Shown: positions 51,653 to 60,957 of the stretch, one piece after another
Position numbering within the stretch: the first letter of the stretch is position 1
How the letters are laid out: each line of letters begins with the position of its first letter
NCBI GenBank assembly: GCA_963714375.1
Contig: CAVQOG010000005.1
Span: 62,001 to 126,000 of the forward strand
Source of the DNA: UBA5794 sp963714375
GTDB lineage: Bacteria; Actinomycetota; Acidimicrobiia; Spongiisociales; UBA5794
Direction of reading: 5' to 3'
Length of the DNA: 64,000 bases
Translations under genes and position numbers: made by a program
Notes under the pieces: model-generated
Told to the model about the DNA's origin: nothing
What the model saw: the letters and a program-made list of their open reading frames with translations, nothing else
Database searches by the model: none

Positions 51653-52829
51653 GAACCAGAAAGATCGAGATCACCAAGCCGCTACCCAGTATGGATACGG
51701 TGGTGGTGAGACCGTACCGATCGATCAATGCAGCCCCAGCGATGAAGCCAGTGATGGAGCCGAGAATGCCAATGTTGGTGATCCATCCGCCAGCCGTCGC
51801 CCGCAGCCTCGTGGGGAACAACTCTGTGCGTTGCGACGCGATGGATGGAGCAAGCATCGTTGCGCCAAACGTTGCCACGAAAATGGAAGCTGCAAGAAAC
51901 CAGCCGCTGTCGATGAGGTAGAACCCGATACCACCGACGAGCCCGAGTGCAAGAGCAGCGGCAGATGTCGGTCGCCGACCGATCCGGTCTGCCAGACGTC
52001 CTCCGACCAGGAGCCCGATGGTTCCCACTCCCGAAAAGACTATGAGCAAGAATCGGGCTGCCCCTGCGTCCCACGACAGATCGTTGATCAATCGCTCAAG
52101 AACGAAGTCGAATGCAGGGCTCGAGAAGGCAGCGACGAAGAAGCTCACACCGGCGATGGGCCAGAAATGCTTGCCCAGACCCATCCCGAGAGCCTTTCTG
52201 AACGGAAATGGCGGTGCTGGGGTGAATGCACGAGACTCGGGGAGGTAACGGTTGAGGATCGGAAATGCAAGGAGCCCGAGCGACGCGAGTCCGAACAGAA
52301 TCCGCCACGCGTTGTCTGCCCCCTGGGCAACAGGGAGGAGGACAAGTCCAAAGCCAACACCCATCGAACCCGCTAGTCCATACAGTCCGAGGGCGAATGC
52401 CCGTGAACCCGGTGGGACTTCCTCAGCAATCAGCACAATGGAGATCGCCGCGATCGCGACGACCCCGATGCGAACCAAGGACTGCGAGAGTGCGTACGCA
52501 GGGAGTGACGGGACAAACGCCGTGAGCGCACTCGCCAGACATACAAGTGCGAATGCTCCGAGAAGCGGCTTCCGCCTTCCAGAACGGTCGGCGATCATTG
52601 TCAGGACTACTCCGAGAAGCGATACCGCTCGGACACCCGCGAACACGGAGCTCATCTGACCTTCGGTCAAGTCGAGCGAAGTACGAGCAAACGGCAGCGT
52701 GTGGGACATCTGACTCCCGGCATATCCGGCTACGAAGCCAATGATCGCGGTGAGGAAGATGATCCGCCTGGCAGCTGGCGTGATGCCCGTCTTCGGTGGA
52801 ATCTGTTGTCCGTAGGCGGATGCGGTCAT
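51573..52829 (-). CDS. Major facilitator superfamily transporter
   Basis: A protein of 418 residues with twelve transmembrane helices. The loop 2-3 motif is IADRSGRRKPLLGAFAL, the equivalent in the second half is GGRLADRIGRRPTSAAAL, and PESRAF and PETKGMDLV close the two halves, a pattern of the metabolite:proton symporter (sugar porter-like) group. Substrate unknown. The last 80 nt overlap the MATE gene tail to tail. A 163-bp region upstream separates it from divergent ccdA; TTGACA at 52940 there has no clear matching -10. Confidence 0.88.
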   Translation of the reverse strand: MTASAYGQQIPPKTGITPAARRIIFLTAIIGFVAGYAGSQMSHTLPFARTSLDLTEGQMSSVFAGVRAVSLLGVVLTMIADRSGRRKPLLGAFALVCLASALTAFVPSLPAYALSQSLVRIGVVAIAAISIVLIAEEVPPGSRAFALGLYGLAGSMGVGFGLVLLPVAQGADNAWRILFGLASLGLLAFPILNRYLPESRAFTPAPPFPFRKALGMGLGKHFWPIAGVSFFVAAFSSPAFDFVLERLINDLSWDAGAARFLLIVFSGVGTIGLLVGGRLADRIGRRPTSAAALALGLVGGIGFYLIDSGWFLAASIFVATFGATMLAPSIASQRTELFPTRLRATAGGWITNIGILGSITGFIAGAALIDRYGLTTTVSILGSGLVISIFLVLRLPETKGMDLVRKKAARSGANPQGQ

Positions 52830-52992
52830 GACGATGTCAACTATCCATGAGAGAGGGGATGCGAGTCGAGGTTAGCGAGGGGTATTCCAATTTCGGTGCG
52901 TATCGGGGCGATGCCACCGATCCATTCGGGTTGGGAACATTTTGACACCCCCTACCGTTGGGAGTGCAGGATCAACGACGTCAGGCAACACG

Positions 52993-53739
52993 GTGGAAGT
53001 TTCAATCTTTGCGGCACTTCTCGCCGGCGCAGCCTCATTCCTGTCACCGTGCGTGCTCCCGCTACTTCCTGGCTACATCTCGCTGATGTCCGGTTATGAC
53101 ATGGCCGAGATCGCTGCAGGCAACGTTTCGACGAAGCGGGTTGTGTGGCGGACCGCGTTGTTCGTCCTCGGATTCACGGTCGTGTTCGTATCCCTTGGAG
53201 CTACGGCAACGAGTCTTTCGTCGTTTCTCAACACATCGTTCTTCACCAGCCTTGCCGGTTGGCTCATCATTGCCATGGGGCTTTTCATTGCTGTGACCGC
53301 GATCTGGACCCCGGCATTCCTCATGCCTCTCATGAAGGACCGGAGGATGGAGTCGACCAAGGCCACGAAGATGGGCTGGGTCGGAGTTCCAGTCATGGGT
53401 GCGGCGTTTGCATTCGGATGGACCCCCTGCATCGGACCGTTCCTTGCTTCTGCCCTTGCGCTCGGCGCGAATACCGACACGGTCGGAGAAGGCATGCTCG
53501 TGCTGTTCTTCTACAGCCTTGGTCTCGGGATCCCGTTCTTGTTGACGTCGTTGCTGCTGACGAAGGCGTTCTCTGCGTTCAATTGGGTCAAGAGGTACAT
53601 CACTCAGATCACCGTCGTTTCTGGACTCCTGCTTGCGTTCTTCGGCTGGTTGATGGTGTCTGGCAACATCGTCCAGCTTTCCTCATGGTTCTCCGAGCTG
53701 CTTGTGGATCTCGGCCTCGAGGGCCTTGCCGAGATATAG
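52993..53739 (+). CDS. ccdA: Cytochrome c biogenesis/thiol transporter CcdA
   Basis: A protein of 248 residues with six transmembrane helices. The first conserved cysteine is in AASFLSPCVLPLLPGYISLMSG and the second in AFGWTPCIGPFLASALALG, the pair that shuttles reducing equivalents across the membrane in CcdA/DsbD proteins. No resB or resC follows, so its partner lies elsewhere; a role in extracytoplasmic thiol reduction is also possible. GTG at 52993 is chosen from homology to the family start; the ribosome site is weak. Confidence 0.9.
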   Translation: MEVSIFAALLAGAASFLSPCVLPLLPGYISLMSGYDMAEIAAGNVSTKRVVWRTALFVLGFTVVFVSLGATATSLSSFLNTSFFTSLAGWLIIAMGLFIAVTAIWTPAFLMPLMKDRRMESTKATKMGWVGVPVMGAAFAFGWTPCIGPFLASALALGANTDTVGEGMLVLFFYSLGLGIPFLLTSLLLTKAFSAFNWVKRYITQITVVSGLLLAFFGWLMVSGNIVQLSSWFSELLVDLGLEGLAEI

Positions 53740-53751
53740 GGGGCTAGCGTC

Positions 53752-53830
53752 GCTCGCCGCTTACAGCTTTCAGCTCATGCCTTCGGAGATATCTGGGCTG
53801 TAAGCCGAAAGCTGTAAGCCGTAAGCTTCC
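53752..53830. repeat. Heptamer array 11 forming an inverted repeat (possible terminator)
   Basis: AGCTTTC and AGCTCAT words on the left (53765-53778) and GCTGTAA, GCCGAAA, GCTGTAA, GCCGTAA in register on the right (53797-53824). 53759-53774 and 53804-53819 are inverted copies matching at 15 of 16 positions with a 29-nt loop. The structure lies between ccdA and trpE and could terminate or attenuate transcription, but no T-run follows. Confidence 0.8.
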
Positions 53831-53836
53831 GGTCCC

Positions 53837-55336
53837 ATGCAACCGAATGTCAGCCTTGAACAGTTCGTCGATCTTTCCAGTCGATATCCGGTCGTGCCGG
53901 TCGCGATCGAGGTACTTGGCGACATGCACACGCCGGTGTCGGTCTTCGACAGACTCGTCGGGAAGAACGATGGTTTCCTCCTTGAGTCCGTCGAGGGCGG
54001 AGAGCGGTGGGGTCGTTGGTCATTCATCGGCTGGGATCCGGCGTTCACGGTTTCGAGTGTCAACGGGGTGTCCTCAGTCGATGACCCACGTATCGTCCTT
54101 GCTGACGGCGATCCTCTGGCAGTTCTGGAGGACCTGACCAATCGGTTCAAGGTTCCGTCTGAGGCCGAGATGAATCTGGCGGGCCCCACACCACCATTGC
54201 ACACCGGTGCAGTTGGATTCCTCGCATACGATGTGGTCCGGTATATCGAAAAGCTTATGGATGGACCAACAGATGATCGTGATCTTCCCGAATCGCTGTG
54301 GCAGTTCACCGGCGGAATGGCGGCCTTCGACCGCCTGCGCGACACCATCACCCTGATCAGGAACGTGTTCGTCGGGGAAGACCCGGAGGCTGAGTACCGG
54401 GATGCCGTTGTGTCGCTCACGGATGCAGCCAACCGCCTCGGGTCGGGTTCGGATTCACCAGTTGGTTCGAGACCACGATTCGACTCGGTCGCGCCCGCAG
54501 TTGCCAACATGACGCGGGTGGAGTTCGAGACATCGGTCGCCAAGGCAATCGATCACATCGTTGCTGGCGATGCATTTCAAATAGTCCCGTCGATCCGATT
54601 TGAGGTTGATTTTTCGGGCGATGCATTTGCGGTGTACCGCGCCCTTCGGCTCGTGAACCCATCGCCGTTCATGTTCCTTGTCCGAAGCGGGGAGGTCTCG
54701 GTGGTTGGATCGTCGCCCGAGTTGATGTCACGAGTCCGCGACGGGGTTGTGTTTTCGCGACCGATCGCTGGCACTCGGCCGCGTGGGTCAACCGATGGCG
54801 AGGATGCTCGTCTCGAAGCCGAGCTTCTTGCGGATCCGAAGGAGCGAGCCGAACACGTGATGTTGATAGACCTTGCACGCAACGATCTCGGCCGTGTGTG
54901 CAACTTCGGCACAGTCACGGTCGACGATCTCATGGTGATTGAGCGCTACAGCCATGTGATGCACATTGTTTCTGGGGTGTCCGGAGATCTCCGGGAAGGT
55001 CTGGGCCCGATCGACGTGCTCCGTGCCACCTTTCCTCACGGGACGGTGTCCGGCGCGCCGAAGGTGCGGGCAATGGAGATCATCGACGAACTCGAACCGA
55101 CAGCCAGAGGCCCGTATGCCGGAGCCGTCGGTTATGTGGACTTCTCGGGAACTCTCGATACCGCAATCGGACTCAGGACGTGCGTCATCAAGGGGAACAA
55201 GGCTTGGGTCCAAGCAGGTGCCGGAGTCGTTGTTGACTCGGATCCCGCCTTGGAGTACGAAGAGTGCGTCGCAAAAGCCAGAGCAGTCCTCACTGCAATT
55301 GCAGCTGCGGAGAACGAACTGACGATTCACAGCTGA
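53837..55336 (+). CDS. trpE: Anthranilate synthase component I
   Basis: A protein of 499 residues. The N-terminal tryptophan-binding LLESVEGGERWGRWSFIGWDP is the feedback site; the chorismate domain has DAFQIVPSIRFEVDF, RPIAGTRPRGSTDGEDARLEAELLADPKERAEHVMLIDLARNDLGRVC, and ATFPHGTVSGAPKVRAMEIIDELE. It makes anthranilate with a glutaminase subunit (TrpG) that is not in this window. The C-terminal TIHS and stop codon enter a heptamer array. It is followed by a two-component system before trpC. Confidence 0.95.
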   Translation: MQPNVSLEQFVDLSSRYPVVPVAIEVLGDMHTPVSVFDRLVGKNDGFLLESVEGGERWGRWSFIGWDPAFTVSSVNGVSSVDDPRIVLADGDPLAVLEDLTNRFKVPSEAEMNLAGPTPPLHTGAVGFLAYDVVRYIEKLMDGPTDDRDLPESLWQFTGGMAAFDRLRDTITLIRNVFVGEDPEAEYRDAVVSLTDAANRLGSGSDSPVGSRPRFDSVAPAVANMTRVEFETSVAKAIDHIVAGDAFQIVPSIRFEVDFSGDAFAVYRALRLVNPSPFMFLVRSGEVSVVGSSPELMSRVRDGVVFSRPIAGTRPRGSTDGEDARLEAELLADPKERAEHVMLIDLARNDLGRVCNFGTVTVDDLMVIERYSHVMHIVSGVSGDLREGLGPIDVLRATFPHGTVSGAPKVRAMEIIDELEPTARGPYAGAVGYVDFSGTLDTAIGLRTCVIKGNKAWVQAGAGVVVDSDPALEYEECVAKARAVLTAIAAAENELTIHS

Positions 55337-55372
55337 AAGCCGAAAGCTGTTAGCTGTTAGCTGTTAGCTCTC
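55331..55372. repeat. Heptamer array 12 (AGCTGTT)
   Basis: Six contiguous 7-bp words: AGCTGAA, AGCCGAA, AGCTGTT three times and AGCTCTC. The trpE stop codon (55334-55336) is inside the first word. The array separates trpE from the response regulator. Confidence 0.87.
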
Positions 55373-55432
55373 CTTCACACTTCTCTTACATCCGTGTCGT
55401 ACGCTGATGCCACTGAATCCAAGGAGTTTCCA

Positions 55433-56104
55433 TTGTCCGGTGGCGCTGTGCTGCTCATCGAGGATCACGACGAGATCGCAGATCTTCTACGGCTCTATGT
55501 CGAGCAGGAGGGATTCACGCTGATCCATGCCACCTCGGGTGAGGATGGCCTCGAACGGATGCGGGAGCGTGCGCCTCGTGCCGTCCTGCTCGATCTTGGG
55601 CTACCGGGCATGGACGGCGTTGCTGTCTGTCGTGAGATTCGTCGGCAATCCGATGTGCCGATCCTCATGCTGACCGCGAGGGATTCGGAAACCGACACGA
55701 TCATCGGACTCGAAGTCGGCGCGGACGATTACGTCACCAAGCCGTTCTCACCACGAGAGGTCGTCGCTCGGTTGCTCGCAGTGTTGAGACGGGCCGAGGA
55801 GCGTCCAATCACTGCAATGGTCAGAACGGTGAGTGGGTGCTCGATCGACGCGGGACGCAGAGAGGTCGTCACACCAGACGGTACGACGATCCGTCCGACG
55901 GCCAGGGAGTTTGACCTTCTGTGGTACCTCGCCGAACATGCCGGGCTCGTTCTTTCACGATCTCAGATCCTCGAGGCGGTGTGGGGCTACGACTACTTTG
56001 GTGAAACGCGCACCGTTGATGTCCACATCAGGCAGCTTCGCAAGAAGGTTCCCGACATCCCGATTGAGACGGTGTGGGGTGTCGGCTATCGGATTGATCG
56101 CTGA
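55433..56104 (+). CDS. OmpR/PhoB-family response regulator
   Basis: A protein of 223 residues. The receiver domain has the acidic pair in VLLIEDHDEIADLL, the phosphorylated Asp in AVLLDLGLPGMDG, the Thr in ILMLTARDSETD and the Lys in DDYVTKPFSPREVVARL. The winged-helix output domain ends with SQILEAVWGYDYFGETRTVDVHIRQLRKKV and VWGVGYRIDR. TTG at 55433 is preferred over GTG 55394: AAGGAG lies 6 nt upstream and the receiver begins directly. The 3' end codes RIDR-stop, which is the first unit of a triplicated 17-bp repeat leading into the kinase gene. Signal and targets unknown. Confidence 0.93.
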   Translation: MSGGAVLLIEDHDEIADLLRLYVEQEGFTLIHATSGEDGLERMRERAPRAVLLDLGLPGMDGVAVCREIRRQSDVPILMLTARDSETDTIIGLEVGADDYVTKPFSPREVVARLLAVLRRAEERPITAMVRTVSGCSIDAGRREVVTPDGTTIRPTAREFDLLWYLAEHAGLVLSRSQILEAVWGYDYFGETRTVDVHIRQLRKKVPDIPIETVWGVGYRIDR

Positions 56105-56140
56105 TGCGGATTGATTCCTGATGCGGATCGATTTCTAATG
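56090..56140 (+). repeat. Threefold 17-bp tandem repeat with coupled mini-ORFs
   Basis: Three 17-bp units (56090-56106, 56107-56123, 56124-56140) each begin CGGAT and end TGATG, TGATG and TAATG. Thus the regulator stop overlaps ATG 56104, which opens a 5-codon frame (MRIDS) whose stop overlaps ATG 56121; this opens MRIDF, whose TAA overlaps the kinase ATG at 56138. The units appear to be copies of the regulator's last codons (RIDR-stop). Confidence 0.85.
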
Positions 56141-57539
56141 CAGCGTCGAATCATCATTGCGACCGCAGTCGTCGCGGTCACCACACTCCTCATCGGCCTC
56201 GCAGCCGTTCTTGTCATCCGTCGCGGTATCGACAATCGTGCTGAACAAGAGCTACGCCGTCAGGCGGCGGTCACCGCGGCACAAATCGAGGAGGATCTCG
56301 AGCGTCTGGAGTTCCGTCCCGGAGCAAATCCTGGCGTTGCGGTCGCACGCTATCGGAACGAACTCGTGCGATCGCTCAATCGAGCAGAGAACCTTGGTGG
56401 CCACGATCTGGTTGAAGGGTCCATCTCGGTTGGCGAGCGTCAGATCCCGATCACGCAGCCACTCGTTCTGATTCCACTCCTGCCACCGGGAACAGGTGAC
56501 GGTGATGTCGTCACCGTGGAAGTTGACGGCGAACGCATGCTGGTCGCGGTCGAGGTGCTCGACGCTCAACGCTCGACGCTCACCATCGCCATCGGCCGAT
56601 CTCAACCCCTGTTGGCAACGGCGGTTGTCACGATTCCGGTGGCCATCGCTGTCGGTGTGGGTGCGGTGCTCACCATTGCGCTCGGAATCTGGTTTGCGCG
56701 ATCGCTTTCGCGCCGACTTCATGGACTCGAAACTGCGGCTACCGCTGTCGGCGATGGAGATTTCGATGCCAGGGCAGAGGTCGATGGAACCGACGAGATC
56801 GCGGCGGTTGCCGAGGCATTCAATTCGATGACAAGCCAGTTGCAGTCCGTGCGCAATCGTGAACGAGAGTTCCTGATGTCGGTGAGTCACGACCTGCGGA
56901 CACCGTTGACGACCATCCGTGGGTACGCCGAGGCTCTTGACGCCGGAGACATTGCGGCCGAGGATCTCGCCAAGGTGGTTCGGTGTGTTGAACACGCAGA
57001 CAGATCAACTCTCGCGGCTCGGTGGAAGACGTGATGCTTCTTGGAAGACTGGAGGCTCATCAATACACGCTGCGTCCCGAACAGGTTGATGTATCGGCGC
57101 TTGTCGCTGGGGTTAACTGACGGTTTTCTGCCGCAGGCAGCGGCATGTGCCGTTTCGTTGTCTGTGGATGCAGGTGAGTCGGGTGATCGGGTCGTTGACC
57201 CTGATCGGATTGTCCAGGTGCTCTCGAACTTGATCGAGAACGCCCTCCGCTACACACCCGAAATGGGCTTCGATAGCCATCACGCTGAGCGATGATGGCG
57301 ACGGTTTCGCCGTCGACGTCCACAATACCGGCCCCGGTATCGCCGAACCGGATCTGCCAAAGGTCTTCGACCGGCTCTACGTCGCAGAGCGCTATCGCGC
57401 CATACGACCTTCAGGCTCCGGACTGGGTCTTGCCATTGTTGCCGAGCTCACAGCAGCAATGGGCGGCACGGTCACCTGTGAAAGCACGGTTTCGTCAGGG
57501 ACGACGTTCCGAGTCGTCTTCCCTGCCATCCGCGCCTGA
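56138..57539 (+). pseudogene. Sensor histidine kinase, interrupted by four frameshifts
   Basis: The reconstructed protein has an N-terminal helix (RRIIIATAVVAVTTLLIGLA), an extracytoplasmic sensor of about 130 residues, a second helix near residue 170, HAMP, the phospho-acceptor box FLMSVSHDLRTPLTTIRGY, then N-box VLSNLIENALRYTPE, G1 VHNTGPGI and G2 SGSGLGLAIVAE. Each break fits a single inserted base, near 56984, 57021, 57115 and 57270; removing them restores one open frame. It is the cognate kinase of the upstream regulator. The breaks may be sequence errors, since the intervening coding sequence is well preserved. Confidence 0.8.
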
Positions 57540-58328
57540 GTGGCGATAGCATGGACCCGTGCTCTCCAGATTCTTGCATCAGCAGACAGGCGTGCGATTG
57601 CCACCGACTCGGCAATCGAGGAACTACGCGCTGCTGCAGCGGCGCGCAACCTCCCGGCGAGAGATTTCATCAAGGCCCTGACCGAGAGCGACTCTCGGTG
57701 ATTGCAGAGATCAAACGACGATCTCCCGTCTGTCGGGGATATCGACGTCGATCTCGATCCGGTGAAGCGAGCACTGGCCTACGAGGCTGGGGGAGCGGAC
57801 GCCATCTCCGTTCTCACCGAACCCGACTTCTTCGGCGGTTCACTCGATGACCTCGTTGCCGTGCGTCGAGCTGTTTCTGTTCCCGTACTTCGCAAGGATT
57901 TCACCCGGTCGACATCCCAGATATGGGAGGCGAGGGCCGCTGGAGCCGATGCCGTCCTCGTGATTGTTGCGGCGCTGAGCGACGCTGCCATCGCCGCAAT
58001 GCTTGATACCGCTGCAGAAGCCGGCCTCACCGCGATCGTCGAGGCTCACACGATCGAAGAGCTCCATCGAGCGATAGAGGTCGGTGCATCTGTGGTTGGG
58101 GTCAACAACCGGGACCTCCACACGTTCGAGACCGATCTCACCGTTGCAGAGGAGGCAGCTGCCCACCTACATGGCGATGTCGTCTCCATCGCAGAATCGG
58201 GAGTATCGACGACCAGTGGTGCCGCTCGCATGGCACAAGCCGGATACGATGCCATCTTGGTGGGAGAGGCACTCGTACGGTCCCAGGACCCATCGACATT
58301 GGTGCAGGCGCTGAAATCTGTTCGTTGA
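57540..58328 (+). pseudogene. trpC: Indole-3-glycerol phosphate synthase, frameshifted
   Basis: Most of the TIM barrel is intact: EAGGADAISVLTEPDFFGGSLDDL, VLRKDFTRSTSQIWEARAAGADAVLVIV, VGVNNRDLHTFETDL and SIAESGVSTTSGAARMAQAGYDAILVGEAL. The first strand, LSVIAEIKRRSP, is out of frame with the rest, requiring one lost base near 57690 and one extra base near 57730, with a stop between. The start is unclear: GTG 57540, or GTG 57559 if another base was lost near 57570 (VLSR-IL opening). Because the trp operon is otherwise intact, sequence error is at least as likely as true loss. Overlaps the kinase end. Confidence 0.8.
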
Positions 58329-58341
58329 GGAGGTGGGATCA

Positions 58342-58953
58342 ATGGCTTGGGTGAAGATTTGCGGGATCACCGACGAGGCGGCTCTGGACGCTGCCGTCGA
58401 TGGAGGCGCCGACGCTGTCGGATTTGTCCTTGCACCGAACTCGCCCCGAACACTCACCGTTGACCGCGCCGCTGACTTGATGCGGGCCGTTCCGATTGCG
58501 AGGTTCATTGTGACCGTTGATCTGACTCCCTCAGAAGCGCTCGCAGCGGCCGAGCTCACCGGAGCCGACGGCATCCAAAACCACGGGCTTCACGCAACGG
58601 GTGTCGCGGCTGAAGCTGTTGACGCCGGGTACCTCAGCCTCCACCCGGTCCGTGTTCTAGCTACAGGCGCCGAGATCGACATTGCGAGCATTCCAGCCCA
58701 AAGCCTTCCGTTGTTCGACACGGCGTCGGGTCGCGACCACGGTGGGACTGGGATCACGTTCGATTGGCACGTTCTCGATTCACCAGGTCGTCCGTTTGTG
58801 CTTGCCGGCGGTCTCGGACCCGACAATGTGGGTGCAGCCATAGAAGCGCTTGATCCGTTCGGCGTTGATGCATCAAGCCGCCTTGAGTCAGCTCCGGGCG
58901 TCAAGGACCCAAGCAGCATTGTCGACTTCATCCACGAAGCGAAAGCTCTATGA
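58342..58953 (+). CDS. trpF: Phosphoribosylanthranilate isomerase
   Basis: A protein of 203 residues. The catalytic Cys is in MAWVKICGITDEAALDAAVDGGADAVGFV and the catalytic Asp region near ARFIVTVDLTPSEAL; the phosphate-binding end includes FVLAGGLGPDNVGAAI and GVDASSRLESAPGVKD. It converts PRA to CdRP in tryptophan synthesis. ATG 58342 has a strong GAGGAGG 8 nt upstream, so the codon at 58333 is rejected. Overlaps trpB by 4 nt. Confidence 0.93.
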   Translation: MAWVKICGITDEAALDAAVDGGADAVGFVLAPNSPRTLTVDRAADLMRAVPIARFIVTVDLTPSEALAAAELTGADGIQNHGLHATGVAAEAVDAGYLSLHPVRVLATGAEIDIASIPAQSLPLFDTASGRDHGGTGITFDWHVLDSPGRPFVLAGGLGPDNVGAAIEALDPFGVDASSRLESAPGVKDPSSIVDFIHEAKAL

Positions 58954-60134
58954 GGCTCAACCGACCAGATCAGGCCGGCCGTTTCGGAGCGTATGGGGGA
59001 AGCTTCGCTCCCGAGACGCTGATGCCGGCATTGGGAGAACTTGAGTCTGCGTTCATCGAAGCCTGGGCCGATGACGGTTTCCACGCTGATCTGAATCATC
59101 TGCTCGCAACCTTCGTCGGGCGACCGACCCCGGTGTATCGCGCGGAACGCATGTCCAAACGACTCGGCATTGATCTGTGGCTCAAGCGAGAGGACCTCGC
59201 CCACACGGGTGCCCACAAGATAAACAACACCGTTGCACAGGGTCTGCTCACCAAGCGTATGGGGAAACCACGGGTGATTGCCGAGACAGGAGCCGGCCAG
59301 CACGGCGTCGCCACCGCAACGGCATGCGCCCTTCTCGGTCTTGAGTGTGCGGTCTACATGGGGGAGAAGGACATCGAGCGCCAGGCACTCAACGTGTATC
59401 GTATGCGCCTCTTGGGAGCCGAGGTCATTCCCGTATCTTCTGGTGCCGGAACGCTCAAGGACGCCGTTTCGGCAGCGCTTCGTGACTGGGTCGCAAGTGT
59501 TGAGACGACGCACTACATCATCGGGTCCGTTGTCGGTCCCCATCCCTTTCCGTGGATGGTTCGAGAATTCCAGAAAGTCATCGGCGAGGAACTCAAGACA
59601 CAGCTCGACGGATCTGCGGGATATCCCACACCTCAGACGATCGTCGCACCGGTTGGCGGGGGATCGAACGCAATGGGGGTGTTCTATCCCTATGCGGGCG
59701 ACCCCGATGTCGACCTCGTGGGTGTCGAAGCCGCTGGTCTTGGTATCTCGTCAGGGAAACACGGAGCATCCCTTGGCCACGGCTCGCCTGGTGTGTTGCA
59801 CGGTGCCATGACATACATGTTGCAGGACAACTTTGGTCAGGTGCTCGAAGCCCACTCGATCTCGGCCGGTCTCGATTATCCCGGTGTGGGGCCTGAGCAT
59901 TCGTACTTCAAGGACGAGGAGCTTGTGCGTTATGAAAGTGTGACCGACGATGAGGCGGTCGAGGCGTTCCACCTGTTGTGTCGAACCGAGGGAATCATCC
60001 CTGCGCTGGAATCGAGTCATGCGCTCGCTTGGATCGTCCGCGAATCGGGATCTTTGGCGGGCAGGACCGTTGTCCTGAATCTCTCGGGTCGGGGGGACAA
60101 GGACGTCCAGCAGATCGCTGCCATGTATGACTGA
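58950..60134 (+). CDS. trpB: Tryptophan synthase beta subunit
   Basis: A protein of 394 residues. The PLP lysine is in LKREDLAHTGAHKINN, the catalytic Glu in VIAETGAGQHGVATATACA, and the phosphate-binding loop in PVGGGSNAMGVFYPY; the opening FGAYGGSFAPETLMPAL is also diagnostic. It joins indole and serine to make tryptophan, as an alpha2-beta2 complex with TrpA. Overlaps trpF by 4 nt and trpA by 8 nt. Confidence 0.96.
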   Translation: MRLNRPDQAGRFGAYGGSFAPETLMPALGELESAFIEAWADDGFHADLNHLLATFVGRPTPVYRAERMSKRLGIDLWLKREDLAHTGAHKINNTVAQGLLTKRMGKPRVIAETGAGQHGVATATACALLGLECAVYMGEKDIERQALNVYRMRLLGAEVIPVSSGAGTLKDAVSAALRDWVASVETTHYIIGSVVGPHPFPWMVREFQKVIGEELKTQLDGSAGYPTPQTIVAPVGGGSNAMGVFYPYAGDPDVDLVGVEAAGLGISSGKHGASLGHGSPGVLHGAMTYMLQDNFGQVLEAHSISAGLDYPGVGPEHSYFKDEELVRYESVTDDEAVEAFHLLCRTEGIIPALESSHALAWIVRESGSLAGRTVVLNLSGRGDKDVQQIAAMYD

Positions 60135-60939
60135 GTCTGGGCGTGCACGCCTCGCGTCGATGTTTGTCGCCGCTCGCAGGGAGAATCGGGCGGTTCTGCT
60201 TCCCTATCTGACCGCCGGAATCCCGAACCCGGAGGACTCGGTCGAGTTGTTCGTTGCCATGTCGGATGCCGGCGCAGACGGTTTCGAGGTTGGGATTCCC
60301 TATGCCGACCCGTTGATGGACGGACCCGTCATCATGGAGGCAGGGGAGCGAGCCCTCGCTTCGGGCGTGACGGTTGATGTCGCTCTCGACATTGCGTCCC
60401 AGGTCGCTGGTCGAACGGGTAAACCCGTCGTGATGATGACCTACGTGAATCCCGTGCTCCGGATCGGCATAGGTGCGTTCTTCGACAAAGTCCACGATGC
60501 CGGTGCGTGTGGAGTCATTCTCGCCGATCTCCCTGTCGATGAAGCATCCCCCTTCCTTGCCGAAGCCGCCCGACGCGACATCGGTCTTGCCCTCTTCGCA
60601 GCCCCAACGACCGATTCGGAACGGCTGGATGCGGTGCTCGCTGGTGATCCCGCGTTCGTGTACGCAATCGCCGAGGTCGGTGTGACGGGGGAGCGGGAGG
60701 CGGCTTCGACGAACGTAGCGAGCCTCGCATCACGCATCCGCGAGCGTTCCGGCGTCCCAATCGTGTTCGGTGTCGGGATCTCAACCCCGGATCACGCAGC
60801 AAAGGCGGCTGAGGTCGGAGATGGCGTCATCGTCGGAACGGCCCTGGTCCGCCGAGTCCTCGAAGCCACCACCACCGAGCAAGCCAAGTCCGAACTGTCA
60901 CAAGCCGTGAAGGCCTTGGCCTCCGCCGTCCGGCGATGA
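60127..60939 (+). CDS. trpA: Tryptophan synthase alpha subunit
   Basis: A protein of 270 residues. Conserved residues include the Glu of GADGFEVGIPYADPLMDGP and the Asp that follows, VMMTYVNPVLRIG, GVILADLPVDEASPF, and the phosphate-binding VPIVFGVGISTPDHA and GVIVGTALVRR. It releases indole from indole-3-glycerol phosphate. Last gene of the trp operon; its stop is followed by a heptamer array and a convergent tRNA gene. Confidence 0.95.
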   Translation: MTESGRARLASMFVAARRENRAVLLPYLTAGIPNPEDSVELFVAMSDAGADGFEVGIPYADPLMDGPVIMEAGERALASGVTVDVALDIASQVAGRTGKPVVMMTYVNPVLRIGIGAFFDKVHDAGACGVILADLPVDEASPFLAEAARRDIGLALFAAPTTDSERLDAVLAGDPAFVYAIAEVGVTGEREAASTNVASLASRIRERSGVPIVFGVGISTPDHAAKAAEVGDGVIVGTALVRRVLEATTTEQAKSELSQAVKALASAVRR

Positions 60940-60957
60940 ACTCTTGACTTCTGAGGT

